From the NCBI GenBank assembly GCA_049614485.1, contig JBMZDR010000011.1:1-64000 (forward strand): DNA of 64,000 nucleotides, in the 5' to 3' direction. The notes below the pieces were generated by a model. That model saw only the letters and a program-made list of their open reading frames with translations, was not told the DNA's origin and did no database searches. The DNA comes from GCA-2733415 sp049614485. GTDB taxonomy: Bacteria; Bacteroidota; Bacteroidia; Flavobacteriales; Flavobacteriaceae. Positions 44,518 through 52,893 of the stretch are shown piece after piece. The position numbers and the translations under genes were made by a program. Within the stretch, counting starts at the first letter, position 1. Every line of letters begins with the position of its first letter.

Positions 44518-44556
44518 GTAAGAGGCAGTTTTTCTTATCTGCCTCTTACTTTTTTA
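44518..44556 (+). terminator. terminator/attenuator between the Cys-rich lipoprotein and the CPBP protease
   Basis: GTAAGAGGCAG (44518-44528), ten-base loop, CTGCCTCTTAC (44539-44549), then TTTTTT: a perfect 11-bp stem. The next gene starts 12 bp later with no room for a promoter other than within or before it, so partial read-through would give far less protease than lipoprotein mRNA. Confidence 0.88.
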
Positions 44557-44567
44557 TAATTTAAAAA

Positions 44568-45758
44568 ATGTCTATAAATAAACAACAATCAAAACAGCTT
44601 TTAATTAGCTCATTGGTATTAATAGCTATTGGTTTAATAGGGAGCTTTTATTTTAATTCTTTTTCAGAATATTCGGCTAGGTATGAAATTTTTGAGTCAT
44701 TATCTTTATTATATGTATTACTGTTGGCTGTTGTTGTAGCGCCAATTACAGAAGAGTTTATTTTTAGATCTCTTGTGGTTTCAAATGAAAATAAAAAATC
44801 ACTTGTATTAGGCTTGCTCTTGTTGGGAGCAATTGTTTTTTATAAAATAAATATAGTTGCAATAATATTATTTTGCATGCTAACAATACTGTCATTTTCT
44901 AAGCTATCATTCGTAAATAAAAAAATAGGTTTTATAATAGGAACTTCAATTCTGTTTTCAATTTATCATATAGAAGGAGTCTTAAGCTTGGCAACTATTT
45001 TTATGTTTATTTATTATTTAGGAATGGGAGGAGTTTTATCATTTATAGCCAATAAAAAAGGGTTGAGTTATTCTATAATATGCCATGCCATGTTTAATTT
45101 ATTAGTAACAAGCTCTTTGGTGTTATTGTTTTTTAAATATTTAAACACGCCTGAGATGGTATTAGAAACAGAAGTGTTAGATGGCAATATAGAATTTACA
45201 ACTTCTAAATCAGTAATAGGGTCGTATAGTTTTATAACGGCAGATTCTATAAAAGTATATAACACTCAAATTCAAGATTTAACTTTTAATTTATTAAATT
45301 CAGATAAGATATTAAAAGTTAGAAAAGGTAATATTTATAAAAAAATTAATGCAAGTTTTTTCAGAAAGAAGGGGAATACGCTTAAGGAAGATGTTCTGAA
45401 AGAATTGTTGACAAAGAAAATTGTGAAAATAGACACTGTTTTGTTTAACGGAAAATGTTTAAAGTTTAATTTAGATAATTATAAAGCTAAGCAGAGGGAC
45501 GAGAAAGATAAAAGGTCTCAAAATTTTATATCAAAATATCATAACTTTAGTCTAGGTGAGTTAATGGAGTTTGTTTATAAAAAGCATAATAAACATTCGT
45601 TTTTACAAAATGCTACTACGAAAACAATTGGCTTTAAAGAACAATTTGCGATTAAAAGAGGTTTGAGTTTAAACGAGTTGAAGTTGTTTTTAGAAGAGGA
45701 ATACGGAATAATTACTAATTCAGAAATTAAGTCTATTGCGTATTTGAAAATACAATAA
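44568..45758 (+). CDS. CPBP (CAAX protease/bacteriocin-processing) family membrane protease
   Basis: 396 aa. The N-terminal half (about 10-190) has six or more hydrophobic helices and carries all three family motifs: Glu62-Glu63...Arg67 (TEEFIFR), Phe130...His134 (FSIYH) and His173...Asn177 (HAMFN). In the CPBP (Abi) family these form the metal or glutamic-type proteolytic site in the membrane. Roles known for relatives are prenyl-protein processing, bacteriocin maturation and self-immunity. A soluble C-terminal domain (about 195-396) has no name I know; its end (LKLFLEEEYGI) vaguely resembles STN-like modules. It follows the Cys-rich lipoprotein gene, separated by a terminator. Confidence 0.85.
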   Translation: MSINKQQSKQLLISSLVLIAIGLIGSFYFNSFSEYSARYEIFESLSLLYVLLLAVVVAPITEEFIFRSLVVSNENKKSLVLGLLLLGAIVFYKINIVAIILFCMLTILSFSKLSFVNKKIGFIIGTSILFSIYHIEGVLSLATIFMFIYYLGMGGVLSFIANKKGLSYSIICHAMFNLLVTSSLVLLFFKYLNTPEMVLETEVLDGNIEFTTSKSVIGSYSFITADSIKVYNTQIQDLTFNLLNSDKILKVRKGNIYKKINASFFRKKGNTLKEDVLKELLTKKIVKIDTVLFNGKCLKFNLDNYKAKQRDEKDKRSQNFISKYHNFSLGELMEFVYKKHNKHSFLQNATTKTIGFKEQFAIKRGLSLNELKLFLEEEYGIITNSEIKSIAYLKIQ

Positions 45759-45918
45759 TTATTTTGAAATACGTAATTCTAGTAGTACGATTTGTCAAAA
45801 AAGTGTTAACACAAACACATACATTGCCTAAATGTTAAAAAAAAGAGCTAAGTGCAAGGTTGATTTTTTAGCATTAAAATTTCCAAATTAAAAAGTTAAA
45901 AAGCGCCATCCATTTTCA

Positions 45919-45926
45919 TATCTTTA
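45919..45926 (+). promoter_or_regulatory. -7-like element of the mpl-radC run
   Basis: TATCTTTA followed by CGCA, one mismatch from TAnnTTTG, 19 bp before the mpl ATG. Compare TATGTTTACG at 42515 and TATCTTTACG near 34464. Confidence 0.45.
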
Positions 45927-45945
45927 CGCATATAAGTAAACAATT

Positions 45946-47304
45946 ATGCGAATACATTTTATAGCTATAGGCGGTAGTGCAATGCACAATCTTGCCATGG
46001 CATTACACGCCAAAGGATATCACGTTACAGGAAGTGACGATACTATTTTTGAACCTTCAAAATCACGTTTAGCAGCTAAAGGGTTGTTGCCTGATGCATT
46101 TGGTTGGTTTTCTGAAAAAATAACGAATGATGTTGAGGCAGTTGTGTTAGGAATGCATGCTAAAGCAGATAATCCAGAATTGTTAAAAGCGCAAGAGCTT
46201 GGTGTGAAAATATATTCCTACCCAGAGTTTTTGTATGAGCAATCTAAACATAAAACACGTGTAGTTATTGGAGGGTCTCATGGTAAAACTACCATTACTT
46301 CAATGATTTTACATGTGATGAATTACCATGATAAGGCTGTAGATTATATGGTTGGAGCTCAATTAGAGGGCTTTGATACAATGGTACATTTAACCGAAGA
46401 AAATGATTTTATTGTTTTAGAAGGAGATGAATACCTATCATCGCCAATAGACAGGCGACCGAAATTTCATTTGTACAAACCAAATATTGCCTTGTTAAGT
46501 GGCATAGCTTGGGATCATATTAATGTGTTTCCAACCTTAGAGAATTATGTAGAGCAGTTTGAAACTTTTTTAAACTGCATGTCTAACGCTGCAATAATGG
46601 TGTATAATGAAGAAGATCCGTTGGTTAAAAAAGTTGTTGAAGAGTCGGATAAGCATATGAAACGTTATCCGTATCAGGTTCCAGCTCATTTTATTGAAGA
46701 TGGCCAAACCTATTTAGAAACTGAAGAAGGCCCTTTACCAGTTGAAGTCTTCGGACACCATAACTTAAGCAATTTGGCTGGTGCTAAATGGATATGCCAA
46801 CATATGGGAATTGATGAAGGTGAATTTTATGAAGCCATTACAACATTTAAAGGAGCAAGCAAGCGTTTAGAGAAAATAGCAGAAACTAACAACAAAGTAG
46901 CTTATAAGGATTTTGCACATTCACCAAGTAAGGTGCAAGCAACCACTTCTGCGGTAGCTAAACAATATGCAACAAGAAAAACAATTGCATGTTTAGAGTT
47001 GCATACGTACAGTAGTTTAAATGCCGAGTTTTTAAAAGAATATGCACATGCTTTAGATGCCGCAGATGAAGCTGTGGTGTTTTATTCGCCAAATGCAGTT
47101 GCAATAAAAAAATTAGAGGAAGTTTCAGAACAGCAAATATTTGAGGCGTTTAAACGACACGATTTAAAAGTATATACAACCCCAGAAGCCTTTAAAACAC
47201 ATTTGTTTAATATGAACTTTGATAATTCTGTATTGCTATTAATGAGTTCTGGTAATTATGGCGGATTGAATTTTGATGACGTAAAAAGACTATTGGAAAT
47301 GTAA
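45946..47304 (+). CDS. mpl: UDP-N-acetylmuramate:L-alanyl-gamma-D-glutamyl-meso-diaminopimelate ligase
   Basis: 452 aa. Mur ligase family: N-terminal Rossmann (FIAIGGSAMHNLAMALHAKG), P-loop GGSHGKTTITSMILHVM, and YKDFAHSPSKVQATTSAV in the C-terminal domain. FIAIGGSAMHN and the H-x-x-S-P-x-K-V run separate Mpl from MurC. It recycles murein tripeptide into UDP-MurNAc-tripeptide. The stop TAATG overlaps the start of radC. First of a run with radC, a deacetylase-like gene and yjjG. Confidence 0.93.
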   Translation: MRIHFIAIGGSAMHNLAMALHAKGYHVTGSDDTIFEPSKSRLAAKGLLPDAFGWFSEKITNDVEAVVLGMHAKADNPELLKAQELGVKIYSYPEFLYEQSKHKTRVVIGGSHGKTTITSMILHVMNYHDKAVDYMVGAQLEGFDTMVHLTEENDFIVLEGDEYLSSPIDRRPKFHLYKPNIALLSGIAWDHINVFPTLENYVEQFETFLNCMSNAAIMVYNEEDPLVKKVVEESDKHMKRYPYQVPAHFIEDGQTYLETEEGPLPVEVFGHHNLSNLAGAKWICQHMGIDEGEFYEAITTFKGASKRLEKIAETNNKVAYKDFAHSPSKVQATTSAVAKQYATRKTIACLELHTYSSLNAEFLKEYAHALDAADEAVVFYSPNAVAIKKLEEVSEQQIFEAFKRHDLKVYTTPEAFKTHLFNMNFDNSVLLLMSSGNYGGLNFDDVKRLLEM

Positions 47305-47993
47305 TGAAAGAAAATTTTTCCATAAAAGATTGGTCAGAATCAGATAGACCTAGAGAAAAATTAAACTCTTATGGAAAAGAAACACTAACAGATTCTGAGC
47401 TCTTGGCTATTTTAATTGGTTCTGGTAATAGAACAGAAAGTGCCGTTGCCTTATGTAAACGCATATTAGCATCGGTAGATAATAATTTAAATGCATTAGG
47501 AAAATTATCAGTATCTCAATTACAAGAATTCAAAGGAATTGGCGAAGCGAAAGCCATTAGTATTGTTGCTGGTTTAGAATTAGGACGACGTAGACGAACT
47601 GATGAACATATAAACCTAAATATAATTAGCTCTAGTAAATCAGTTTTTGAATTAATGCAACCCTTACTTGGTGATTTGTCACATGAAGAATTTTGGGTGT
47701 TATTTTTGAATAACTCTAATAAAGTCATTCAAAAACAACAGCTCAGTAAAGGTGGTATAACCGGAACACTCGTTGATGTACGCTTAGTAATGAAAAAAGC
47801 ATTAGAAATTAGTGCAACGGCATTAATACTTTGCCATAATCACCCTTCAGGGACACTAAAAATAAGTGAGGCCGATAAACAAATTACTGCTAAAATAAAA
47901 AACGCCGGTGTATCACTAGACATTAAACTACTTGACCATGTTATTATAACAGAAAATGCATATAGTAGTTTTGCAGATGACGGTATTTTATAA
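47304..47993 (+). CDS. radC: RadC family JAB/MPN domain protein
   Basis: 229 aa. N-terminal helix-hairpin-helix (LNALGKLSVSQLQEFKGIGEA) and C-terminal JAB domain with the metal site CHNHPSGTLKISEADKQI (HxHx7-8D) and an upstream Glu in HEEFWVLFLNNSNK. The molecular function of RadC is unclear; it is not truly needed for DNA repair. Overlaps the end of mpl and the start of the next gene by one base each. Confidence 0.95.
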   Translation: MKENFSIKDWSESDRPREKLNSYGKETLTDSELLAILIGSGNRTESAVALCKRILASVDNNLNALGKLSVSQLQEFKGIGEAKAISIVAGLELGRRRRTDEHINLNIISSSKSVFELMQPLLGDLSHEEFWVLFLNNSNKVIQKQQLSKGGITGTLVDVRLVMKKALEISATALILCHNHPSGTLKISEADKQITAKIKNAGVSLDIKLLDHVIITENAYSSFADDGIL

Positions 47994-49297
47994 TGAAATT
48001 ATTAATTTATACACATAAAATCACACCACGTGTAAAGTATGTATTTAAGCATGTTTGCACAAGAATCCTCGGAATCCAAATTGAATTCACAACAATTGTT
48101 GAAGAGTTTATTGCACACCAAGGTTTAAAAATGTCTTATGCCAAACAACCCTTAGCAAAAGAATTGTTTATTCAAAGTAATGACTTGTTGTTTGAAGAAG
48201 GTATTTCTGATGTTGAGGTAAACATACAGCCTTGGAACAATACGAAGTGCTTTTTTTTAGTAGGCTCTAAGAGCGCTTTACCTTTTGATATTTTTGCTGC
48301 AAGCTTTTACTTACTAAGCAGGTATGAAGAATACTTACCATATGTAGCAGATGACTTTGGGCGTTTTCCTCCAGAAGAAAGTATAGCTTACAAGCATCAC
48401 TTTTTAAAGCAGCCAGTAGTAGATATTTGGGCCTATGAGTTTAAGAAAATTATAAAGAATAGTTATCCTGAGTTTATTTTCCCGGTTAAAACATTTCAAA
48501 TAAAACCTATTATTGATGTGCCCGTTGCTTATAAGTATAAATACAAAGGCGTTGTTAGAACCATAGGAGGGACATTACGTCATTTGATAACATTGAACTT
48601 TTCTGAAATTTACAATAGATTTATAGTGTTGTTTAAGTTGCGAAAAGATCCGTATGACACCTACAAATGGTTAATTAATAACCATAAGAAACGGCATTTA
48701 AACCCCATATTCTTTTTCTTGTTAAGTGACTATACAACTTATGATAAGAACATAAATTTTCAGAATAAACATTTTGTGTCATTAATAAAATCTATCGCAG
48801 ATTATTTTGAAGTAGGATTAAAAGGATCGTTCCTTGCATTAGATGATGTGCAAATTTTAAAAACAGAAAAACAACGATTTGAAACGATCTTTAATATTTC
48901 ATTAGAACATACTAAAAATTCATTTTCAAAACTGAAATTACCAATAGTTTATAGAAATTTAATTGATTTAGAAATTTCTGAAGATCACACCATGGGCTAT
49001 GTGTCAGAATCAGGGTTTAGAGCAGGAACATGCACACCTTTTTATTTTTATGATTTGGATTATGAAATGCAAACCCCTTTAAAAATTAATCCATTTTGCG
49101 TGCTTGATTTTGTATATAAGAAACATAAAAACGCTTTACAGGATATTTGTAAATTAATTGATGAAGTCAAAAGTGTAAATGGTATTTTTACAATTGTTGT
49201 TCATAACTATACGTTTAGTGAAAATGGGCAATGGCAAGGTTGGCGTAAACGCTATACAACACTATTAGATTATGCAACTTCAAAAAGAAACACATAA
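47993..49297 (+). CDS. polysaccharide deacetylase-like protein with DUF7033-type N-terminus
   Basis: 434 aa. N-terminal part (1-~200) has ELFIQSNDLLFEEG and DIFAASFYLLSRYEEYLP, as in Bacteroidota polysaccharide deacetylase family proteins. The C-terminal part resembles a NodB barrel (IFFFLLSDYTTYDKN, ADYFEVGLKGSFLALD ... ESGFRAGTCTPFYFYDLD). The classical H-x3-H zinc pair is not obvious, so deacetylase activity is uncertain. No signal peptide. TAATG overlap with radC, and 3 bp before yjjG. Confidence 0.8.
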   Translation: MKLLIYTHKITPRVKYVFKHVCTRILGIQIEFTTIVEEFIAHQGLKMSYAKQPLAKELFIQSNDLLFEEGISDVEVNIQPWNNTKCFFLVGSKSALPFDIFAASFYLLSRYEEYLPYVADDFGRFPPEESIAYKHHFLKQPVVDIWAYEFKKIIKNSYPEFIFPVKTFQIKPIIDVPVAYKYKYKGVVRTIGGTLRHLITLNFSEIYNRFIVLFKLRKDPYDTYKWLINNHKKRHLNPIFFFLLSDYTTYDKNINFQNKHFVSLIKSIADYFEVGLKGSFLALDDVQILKTEKQRFETIFNISLEHTKNSFSKLKLPIVYRNLIDLEISEDHTMGYVSESGFRAGTCTPFYFYDLDYEMQTPLKINPFCVLDFVYKKHKNALQDICKLIDEVKSVNGIFTIVVHNYTFSENGQWQGWRKRYTTLLDYATSKRNT

Positions 49298-49300
49298 AAA

Positions 49301-49984
49301 ATGAAACACATCACAGATATTTTTTTTGATTTAGATCATACACTTTGGGATTTTGATAAAAATTCTGAAATAACATATTCAATAATTTTTAATAAACTAG
49401 ACTTAGCTGTAGATTTAAGTGAGTTTTTAAGAGCCTATAAACAAATAAATTTAGACCTCTGGAAACTTTTTAGAAATGATTTGATTGACAAAGAAACTCT
49501 ACGATATAAACGATTACATGATACGTTTAAGGCTATAAATTTAACGGTTACAGACGGTGTTATTTATACTATTGCAGATGAGTATGTGTACCATTTATCT
49601 CAACAAACACACTTACTTGACGGCGCTTTGGCACTGTTAGATTATTTGAAACCAAAATATAAGTTGCACATTATTACTAACGGGTTTGCAGAGGTTCAGG
49701 TTGGTAAACTGAAAAATACAAATTTGGATGCTTATTTTGATGTTGTAATTAATTCTGAAATGGCAGGAGTTAAAAAACCTAATCCTATTATTTTTGAAAA
49801 AGCATTGCAGATGGCCAATGCACCTAAAGAAAATTCGTTAATGATAGGAGATAGTTATGAGGCAGATGTTTTAGGAGCTTTAAATTATGGTATTGAAGCA
49901 ATCTGTTATAATTACCATAATGAAACATTACCAAATCATATACATCATGTCAATCATTTAGAAGAATTAATTCAAATTTTATAA
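49301..49984 (+). CDS. yjjG: HAD family pyrimidine nucleotidase (YjjG-like)
   Basis: 227 aa. HAD motif I FFDLDHTLWDF (DxDxT), motif II HIITNGFAEVQ, motif III Lys in VKKPNPIIFEK and motif IV MIGDSYEADVLGA. The helical cap is the C1 type. The N-terminal FDLDHTLWDFD is typical of YjjG, a phosphatase for non-canonical pyrimidine nucleotides. Three bp after the preceding gene; end of the + strand run apart from the secreted protein at 50031. Confidence 0.9.
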   Translation: MKHITDIFFDLDHTLWDFDKNSEITYSIIFNKLDLAVDLSEFLRAYKQINLDLWKLFRNDLIDKETLRYKRLHDTFKAINLTVTDGVIYTIADEYVYHLSQQTHLLDGALALLDYLKPKYKLHIITNGFAEVQVGKLKNTNLDAYFDVVINSEMAGVKKPNPIIFEKALQMANAPKENSLMIGDSYEADVLGALNYGIEAICYNYHNETLPNHIHHVNHLEELIQIL

Positions 49985-50030
49985 TACACAGATTCACCCT
50001 TAATAGAACGCATAAAAAATATTAATAGAT

Positions 50031-50783
50031 ATGAAAAAATACTTGCTACTCATCATTTTAGCCTTTAGTTTATCGGCGTCTTCACAAGAAGCTCTAAATG
50101 CTTACAAATACGTTGTTGTTCCTTCAAAATTTGAGTTTCAGAAAGAAGCAGATCAATATGGAATTAACACATTGTTAAAGTATAAATTTCAACAATTAGG
50201 CTTTGAAACATATTTAGACAACGAAGAAGTCCCTAAAGAATTAACAGAGGAGGGGTGTATGTCTATTCGCCCTACAGTTTTAAGTACTGGAGGGGTTTTT
50301 GTAACTAAATTTATTGTAGAAATTAAAGATTGTTTAAACCAGGTGTTGTTTACAACTCAAGAAGGCGTTAGTAGATCAAAAAGTTATAGAATATCTTATA
50401 ATGAAGCATTACGTCAATCGTTAAAATCTTTCGACGGTTATAAATTATCTTACAAGCCTAAAGTTGAATCTATACTGAAAAGTAATGATGTTCTAACTAC
50501 TAATGAAAAGAGTCAAACAGTAAATACTAAGCGTGTATTTATATATAATACTGAACACGTAACTTTTGAAAAAACGAACACTATATTTTATGCTGAAATT
50601 AAAAGTGTTAATTCAGATAAAATATATGGTACTTTAAGTAAGACTTCAAAAATTGGTCTGTATCATATCCGTTTAAACTCAAAAACAGGATTGGGCTACT
50701 ATGATGAAACAGGTAACTTTATTATTGAATTTTTAGAAAACTCAGGACAAGTCTCTTTACAGAAACTCCAGTTGCTAAATTAG
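50031..50783 (+). CDS. secreted hypothetical protein
   Basis: 250 aa. Signal peptide (MKKYLLLIILAFSLSASSQ); the body is mixed alpha/beta (ALNAYKYVVVPSKFEFQKEA, a NEALRQSLKSFDGYKLSYK helix, and FYDETGNFIIEFLENSG-like strands at the end). I do not recognise a family. Its 3' end overlaps rarA on the other strand by 4 bp. 46 bp after yjjG, probably co-transcribed. Confidence 0.75.
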   Translation: MKKYLLLIILAFSLSASSQEALNAYKYVVVPSKFEFQKEADQYGINTLLKYKFQQLGFETYLDNEEVPKELTEEGCMSIRPTVLSTGGVFVTKFIVEIKDCLNQVLFTTQEGVSRSKSYRISYNEALRQSLKSFDGYKLSYKPKVESILKSNDVLTTNEKSQTVNTKRVFIYNTEHVTFEKTNTIFYAEIKSVNSDKIYGTLSKTSKIGLYHIRLNSKTGLGYYDETGNFIIEFLENSGQVSLQKLQLLN

Positions 50784-52057
50784 TAGTTATACTTGTTTTT
50801 CCATCTGTTTTTTAAATAGTCACGTTGTAAATTTTCTCGTGAATTTGAACCAGGTTCATAAAATTTTGTACCGCTTAATTCATCGGGAAGGAATTCTTGT
50901 TCAGCAAAATTATTAGCGTAATTATGAGAATATTTATAATCTTCACCATAGCCCAGTTCTTTCATTAATTTTGTTGGTGCATTCCTTAAATGTAAAGGAA
51001 TACTTAAATTACCAGATTGTTTAACTGCTTGTTGGGCTTGATTAATTGCCATGTATGACGCATTGCTTTTAGCAGAAGTGGCTAAATAAATAACGCACTG
51101 GCTTAAAATTAATCGAGATTCTGGAAAGCCAATAATAGTAACAGCTTGAAAGGTGTTATTGGCCATTATTAAAGCAGTTGGGTTTGCGTTGCCGATGTCT
51201 TCACTAGCTAATATAATCAAACGTCTGGCTATAAATTTGACATCTTCACCACCTTCAATCATCCGTGCAAGCCAATACACAGCACCGTTTGGATCGCTAC
51301 CTCTAATAGATTTTATAAATGCTGAAACAATATCATAATGCTGTTCACCAGTTTTATCATACTGTATAGTGTTTTTTTGAACCGAACTTAAAACCAACTC
51401 ATCGGTAATGTTGATGTCATTTTTGTTGGTGTTATTTATAATAAGCTCAAAAGTGTTCAACAGCTTACGGCCATCACCACCTGAAACACGCAATAAAGCA
51501 TCTGTTTCCGTTAATGTAATGTTTTTCTGAGCTAAGAGTTTGTCATTTATAATTGCGTTGTTTAAAAGCGCTAATAAATCACCTTTTGTAAAATGATTTA
51601 AAACATACACCTGACACCTTGACAATAAAGCTGGAATAACTTCAAAACTCGGATTCTCTGTGGTTGCACCTATTAGTGTTATGATGCCTTTTTCAACAGC
51701 ACCAAGTAGCGAGTCTTGTTGTGATTTGCTAAAGCGGTGTATTTCATCTATGAATAAAATAGGGTTTTTAGTAGTAAATAACCCACTATTTTTTTTAGCA
51801 GAATCAATGACTTCTCTTATGTCTTTTACCCCTGAGTTTATAGCGCTTAAAGTGTAAAATGGCCGTTCAGACTCCTTGGCAATAATATTTGCTAAGGTTG
51901 TTTTTCCTGTTCCGGGTGGCCCCCATAATATTAAAGACGGAATTATCCCTTGTGCAATTTGATTGGTTAAAGAGCCATTCACACCAACTAAGTGTTCTTG
52001 ACTAATGTAATCTTTTAATGATTTAGGGCGTAATCGTTCTGCTAATGGTTCATTCAT
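50780..52057 (-). CDS. rarA: replication-associated recombination protein A
   Basis: 425 aa AAA+ ATPase (RarA/MgsA). N-terminal PLAERLRPKSLKDYISQEHL, Walker A WGPPGTGKTTLAN, Walker B ILFIDEIHRFSKSQQDSLL, sensor 1 IGATTENPSFEV, arginine finger LLSRCQV, and the C-terminal MgsA domain (SIRGSDPNGAVYWLARMIEGG). Acts at stalled replication forks with SSB. The ATG is 5 bp after a -7-like box, so the mRNA may be leaderless. Confidence 0.95.
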   Translation of the reverse strand: MNEPLAERLRPKSLKDYISQEHLVGVNGSLTNQIAQGIIPSLILWGPPGTGKTTLANIIAKESERPFYTLSAINSGVKDIREVIDSAKKNSGLFTTKNPILFIDEIHRFSKSQQDSLLGAVEKGIITLIGATTENPSFEVIPALLSRCQVYVLNHFTKGDLLALLNNAIINDKLLAQKNITLTETDALLRVSGGDGRKLLNTFELIINNTNKNDINITDELVLSSVQKNTIQYDKTGEQHYDIVSAFIKSIRGSDPNGAVYWLARMIEGGEDVKFIARRLIILASEDIGNANPTALIMANNTFQAVTIIGFPESRLILSQCVIYLATSAKSNASYMAINQAQQAVKQSGNLSIPLHLRNAPTKLMKELGYGEDYKYSHNYANNFAEQEFLPDELSGTKFYEPGSNSRENLQRDYLKNRWKNKYNY

Positions 52058-52061
52058 GAAG

Positions 52062-52132
52062 TAAAAATACTAAATTGAGAAGTATTGACAATTTTACCGA
52101 TTGTCATTTTTGGTAAACTTATTGTACTTTTA
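52062..52132. promoter_or_regulatory. divergent promoter region of rarA and the rhomboid gene
   Basis: An inverted repeat TGACAAT (52086-52092) / ATTGTCA (52100-52106) places TTG boxes back to back. On the - strand TTG is followed 19 bp later by TATTTTTA (52069-52062), for rarA. On the + strand TTG (52101-52103) is followed 21 bp later by TACTTTTA (52125-52132), for the rhomboid gene. Both -7 boxes end in A instead of G. Confidence 0.45.
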
Positions 52133-52197
52133 TTCATATCAAAACTTTTAAACAGATATTCGACATTCTTGTTTTCCCTTTATTAATAGTCTTAATA

Positions 52198-52833
52198 ATG
52201 TGGATTGTCTTTCTTTTTGAAATTAAATACGGATTTAATTTCAATCAATTTAGTATTTACCCTAGACGATTATCTTCCTTAGGCGGAATTTTAGCCTCTC
52301 CTTTTTTACATTCAGACCTGTCACATATTACAAACAATACAATATCATTTTTTGTGTTAATGTTAATAGTTCGTTTTTTTTATAAGACTAATTATATAAA
52401 AATCTTCATGTTTGGTGTTTTGTTATCGGGGTTTCTTACCTGGATTATTGCACGTCCTGCATATCATTTAGGAATGAGCGGTGTAATTTATGTTTTGGCT
52501 AGTTTTATAATTTCTAAGAGCTTTTTTTCCAAGCAGTATAATTTAATAGCAATTGCGTTCACGGTTATTTTTATATACGGAAGTATGATTTGGTATGTGT
52601 TTCCTATCGATCCAAAAATATCTTGGGAGGGTCATTTATCTGGATTGATAAGTGGTATTATTCTAAGTTTTTTCTTTAAAAATGAAATCAGACAACCAAA
52701 AACAGCCCCTTTATTGCCACATCAAAGTTTGTTTTTAGAGCATTTTAATGATGAGGGTAAGTTTGTTGCTAACCTTCCGTTCCTAGATGAGGATGGTAAT
52801 TTAATTATAACGGTTAATGATGAAGAGGAGTAA
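52198..52833 (+). CDS. rhomboid family intramembrane serine protease
   Basis: 211 aa from the first ATG. Catalytic Ser94 in HLGMSGVIYVL and His146 in WEGHLSGLISGI; at least five hydrophobic helices and an acidic C-terminal tail (FLDEDGNLIITVNDEEE). The region before the ATG stays open to 52117 and encodes KTFKQIFDILVFPLLIV, a normal-looking first transmembrane helix. The true protein probably starts about 20 residues earlier at a rare codon such as ATT 52132. In that frame no ATG, GTG or TTG exists between 52117 and 52198. Confidence 0.85.
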   Translation: MWIVFLFEIKYGFNFNQFSIYPRRLSSLGGILASPFLHSDLSHITNNTISFFVLMLIVRFFYKTNYIKIFMFGVLLSGFLTWIIARPAYHLGMSGVIYVLASFIISKSFFSKQYNLIAIAFTVIFIYGSMIWYVFPIDPKISWEGHLSGLISGIILSFFFKNEIRQPKTAPLLPHQSLFLEHFNDEGKFVANLPFLDEDGNLIITVNDEEE

Positions 52834-52838
52834 GCTGG

Positions 52839-52886
52839 TTATAAACTACAAAAGGGATGCTTAAGCATCCCTTTTGTAGTTTATAA
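52839..52886. terminator. 48-bp perfect palindrome, bidirectional terminator
   Basis: TTATAAACTACAAAAGGGAT at 52839-52858 begins a perfect inverted repeat centred on TTAA at 52861-52864, extending through 52886 without mismatch. It sits between the convergent rhomboid (stop 52833) and rlmB (stop 52894) genes. Unusually long and perfect for a terminator. Confidence 0.9.
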
Positions 52887-52893
52887 TTTGTTT

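Noticed and set aside
45847..45872. Hairpin GCTAA...TTAGC after the CPBP gene as a terminator
   Set aside because: The stem is only five bp and no strong T run follows, so it is not convincing.
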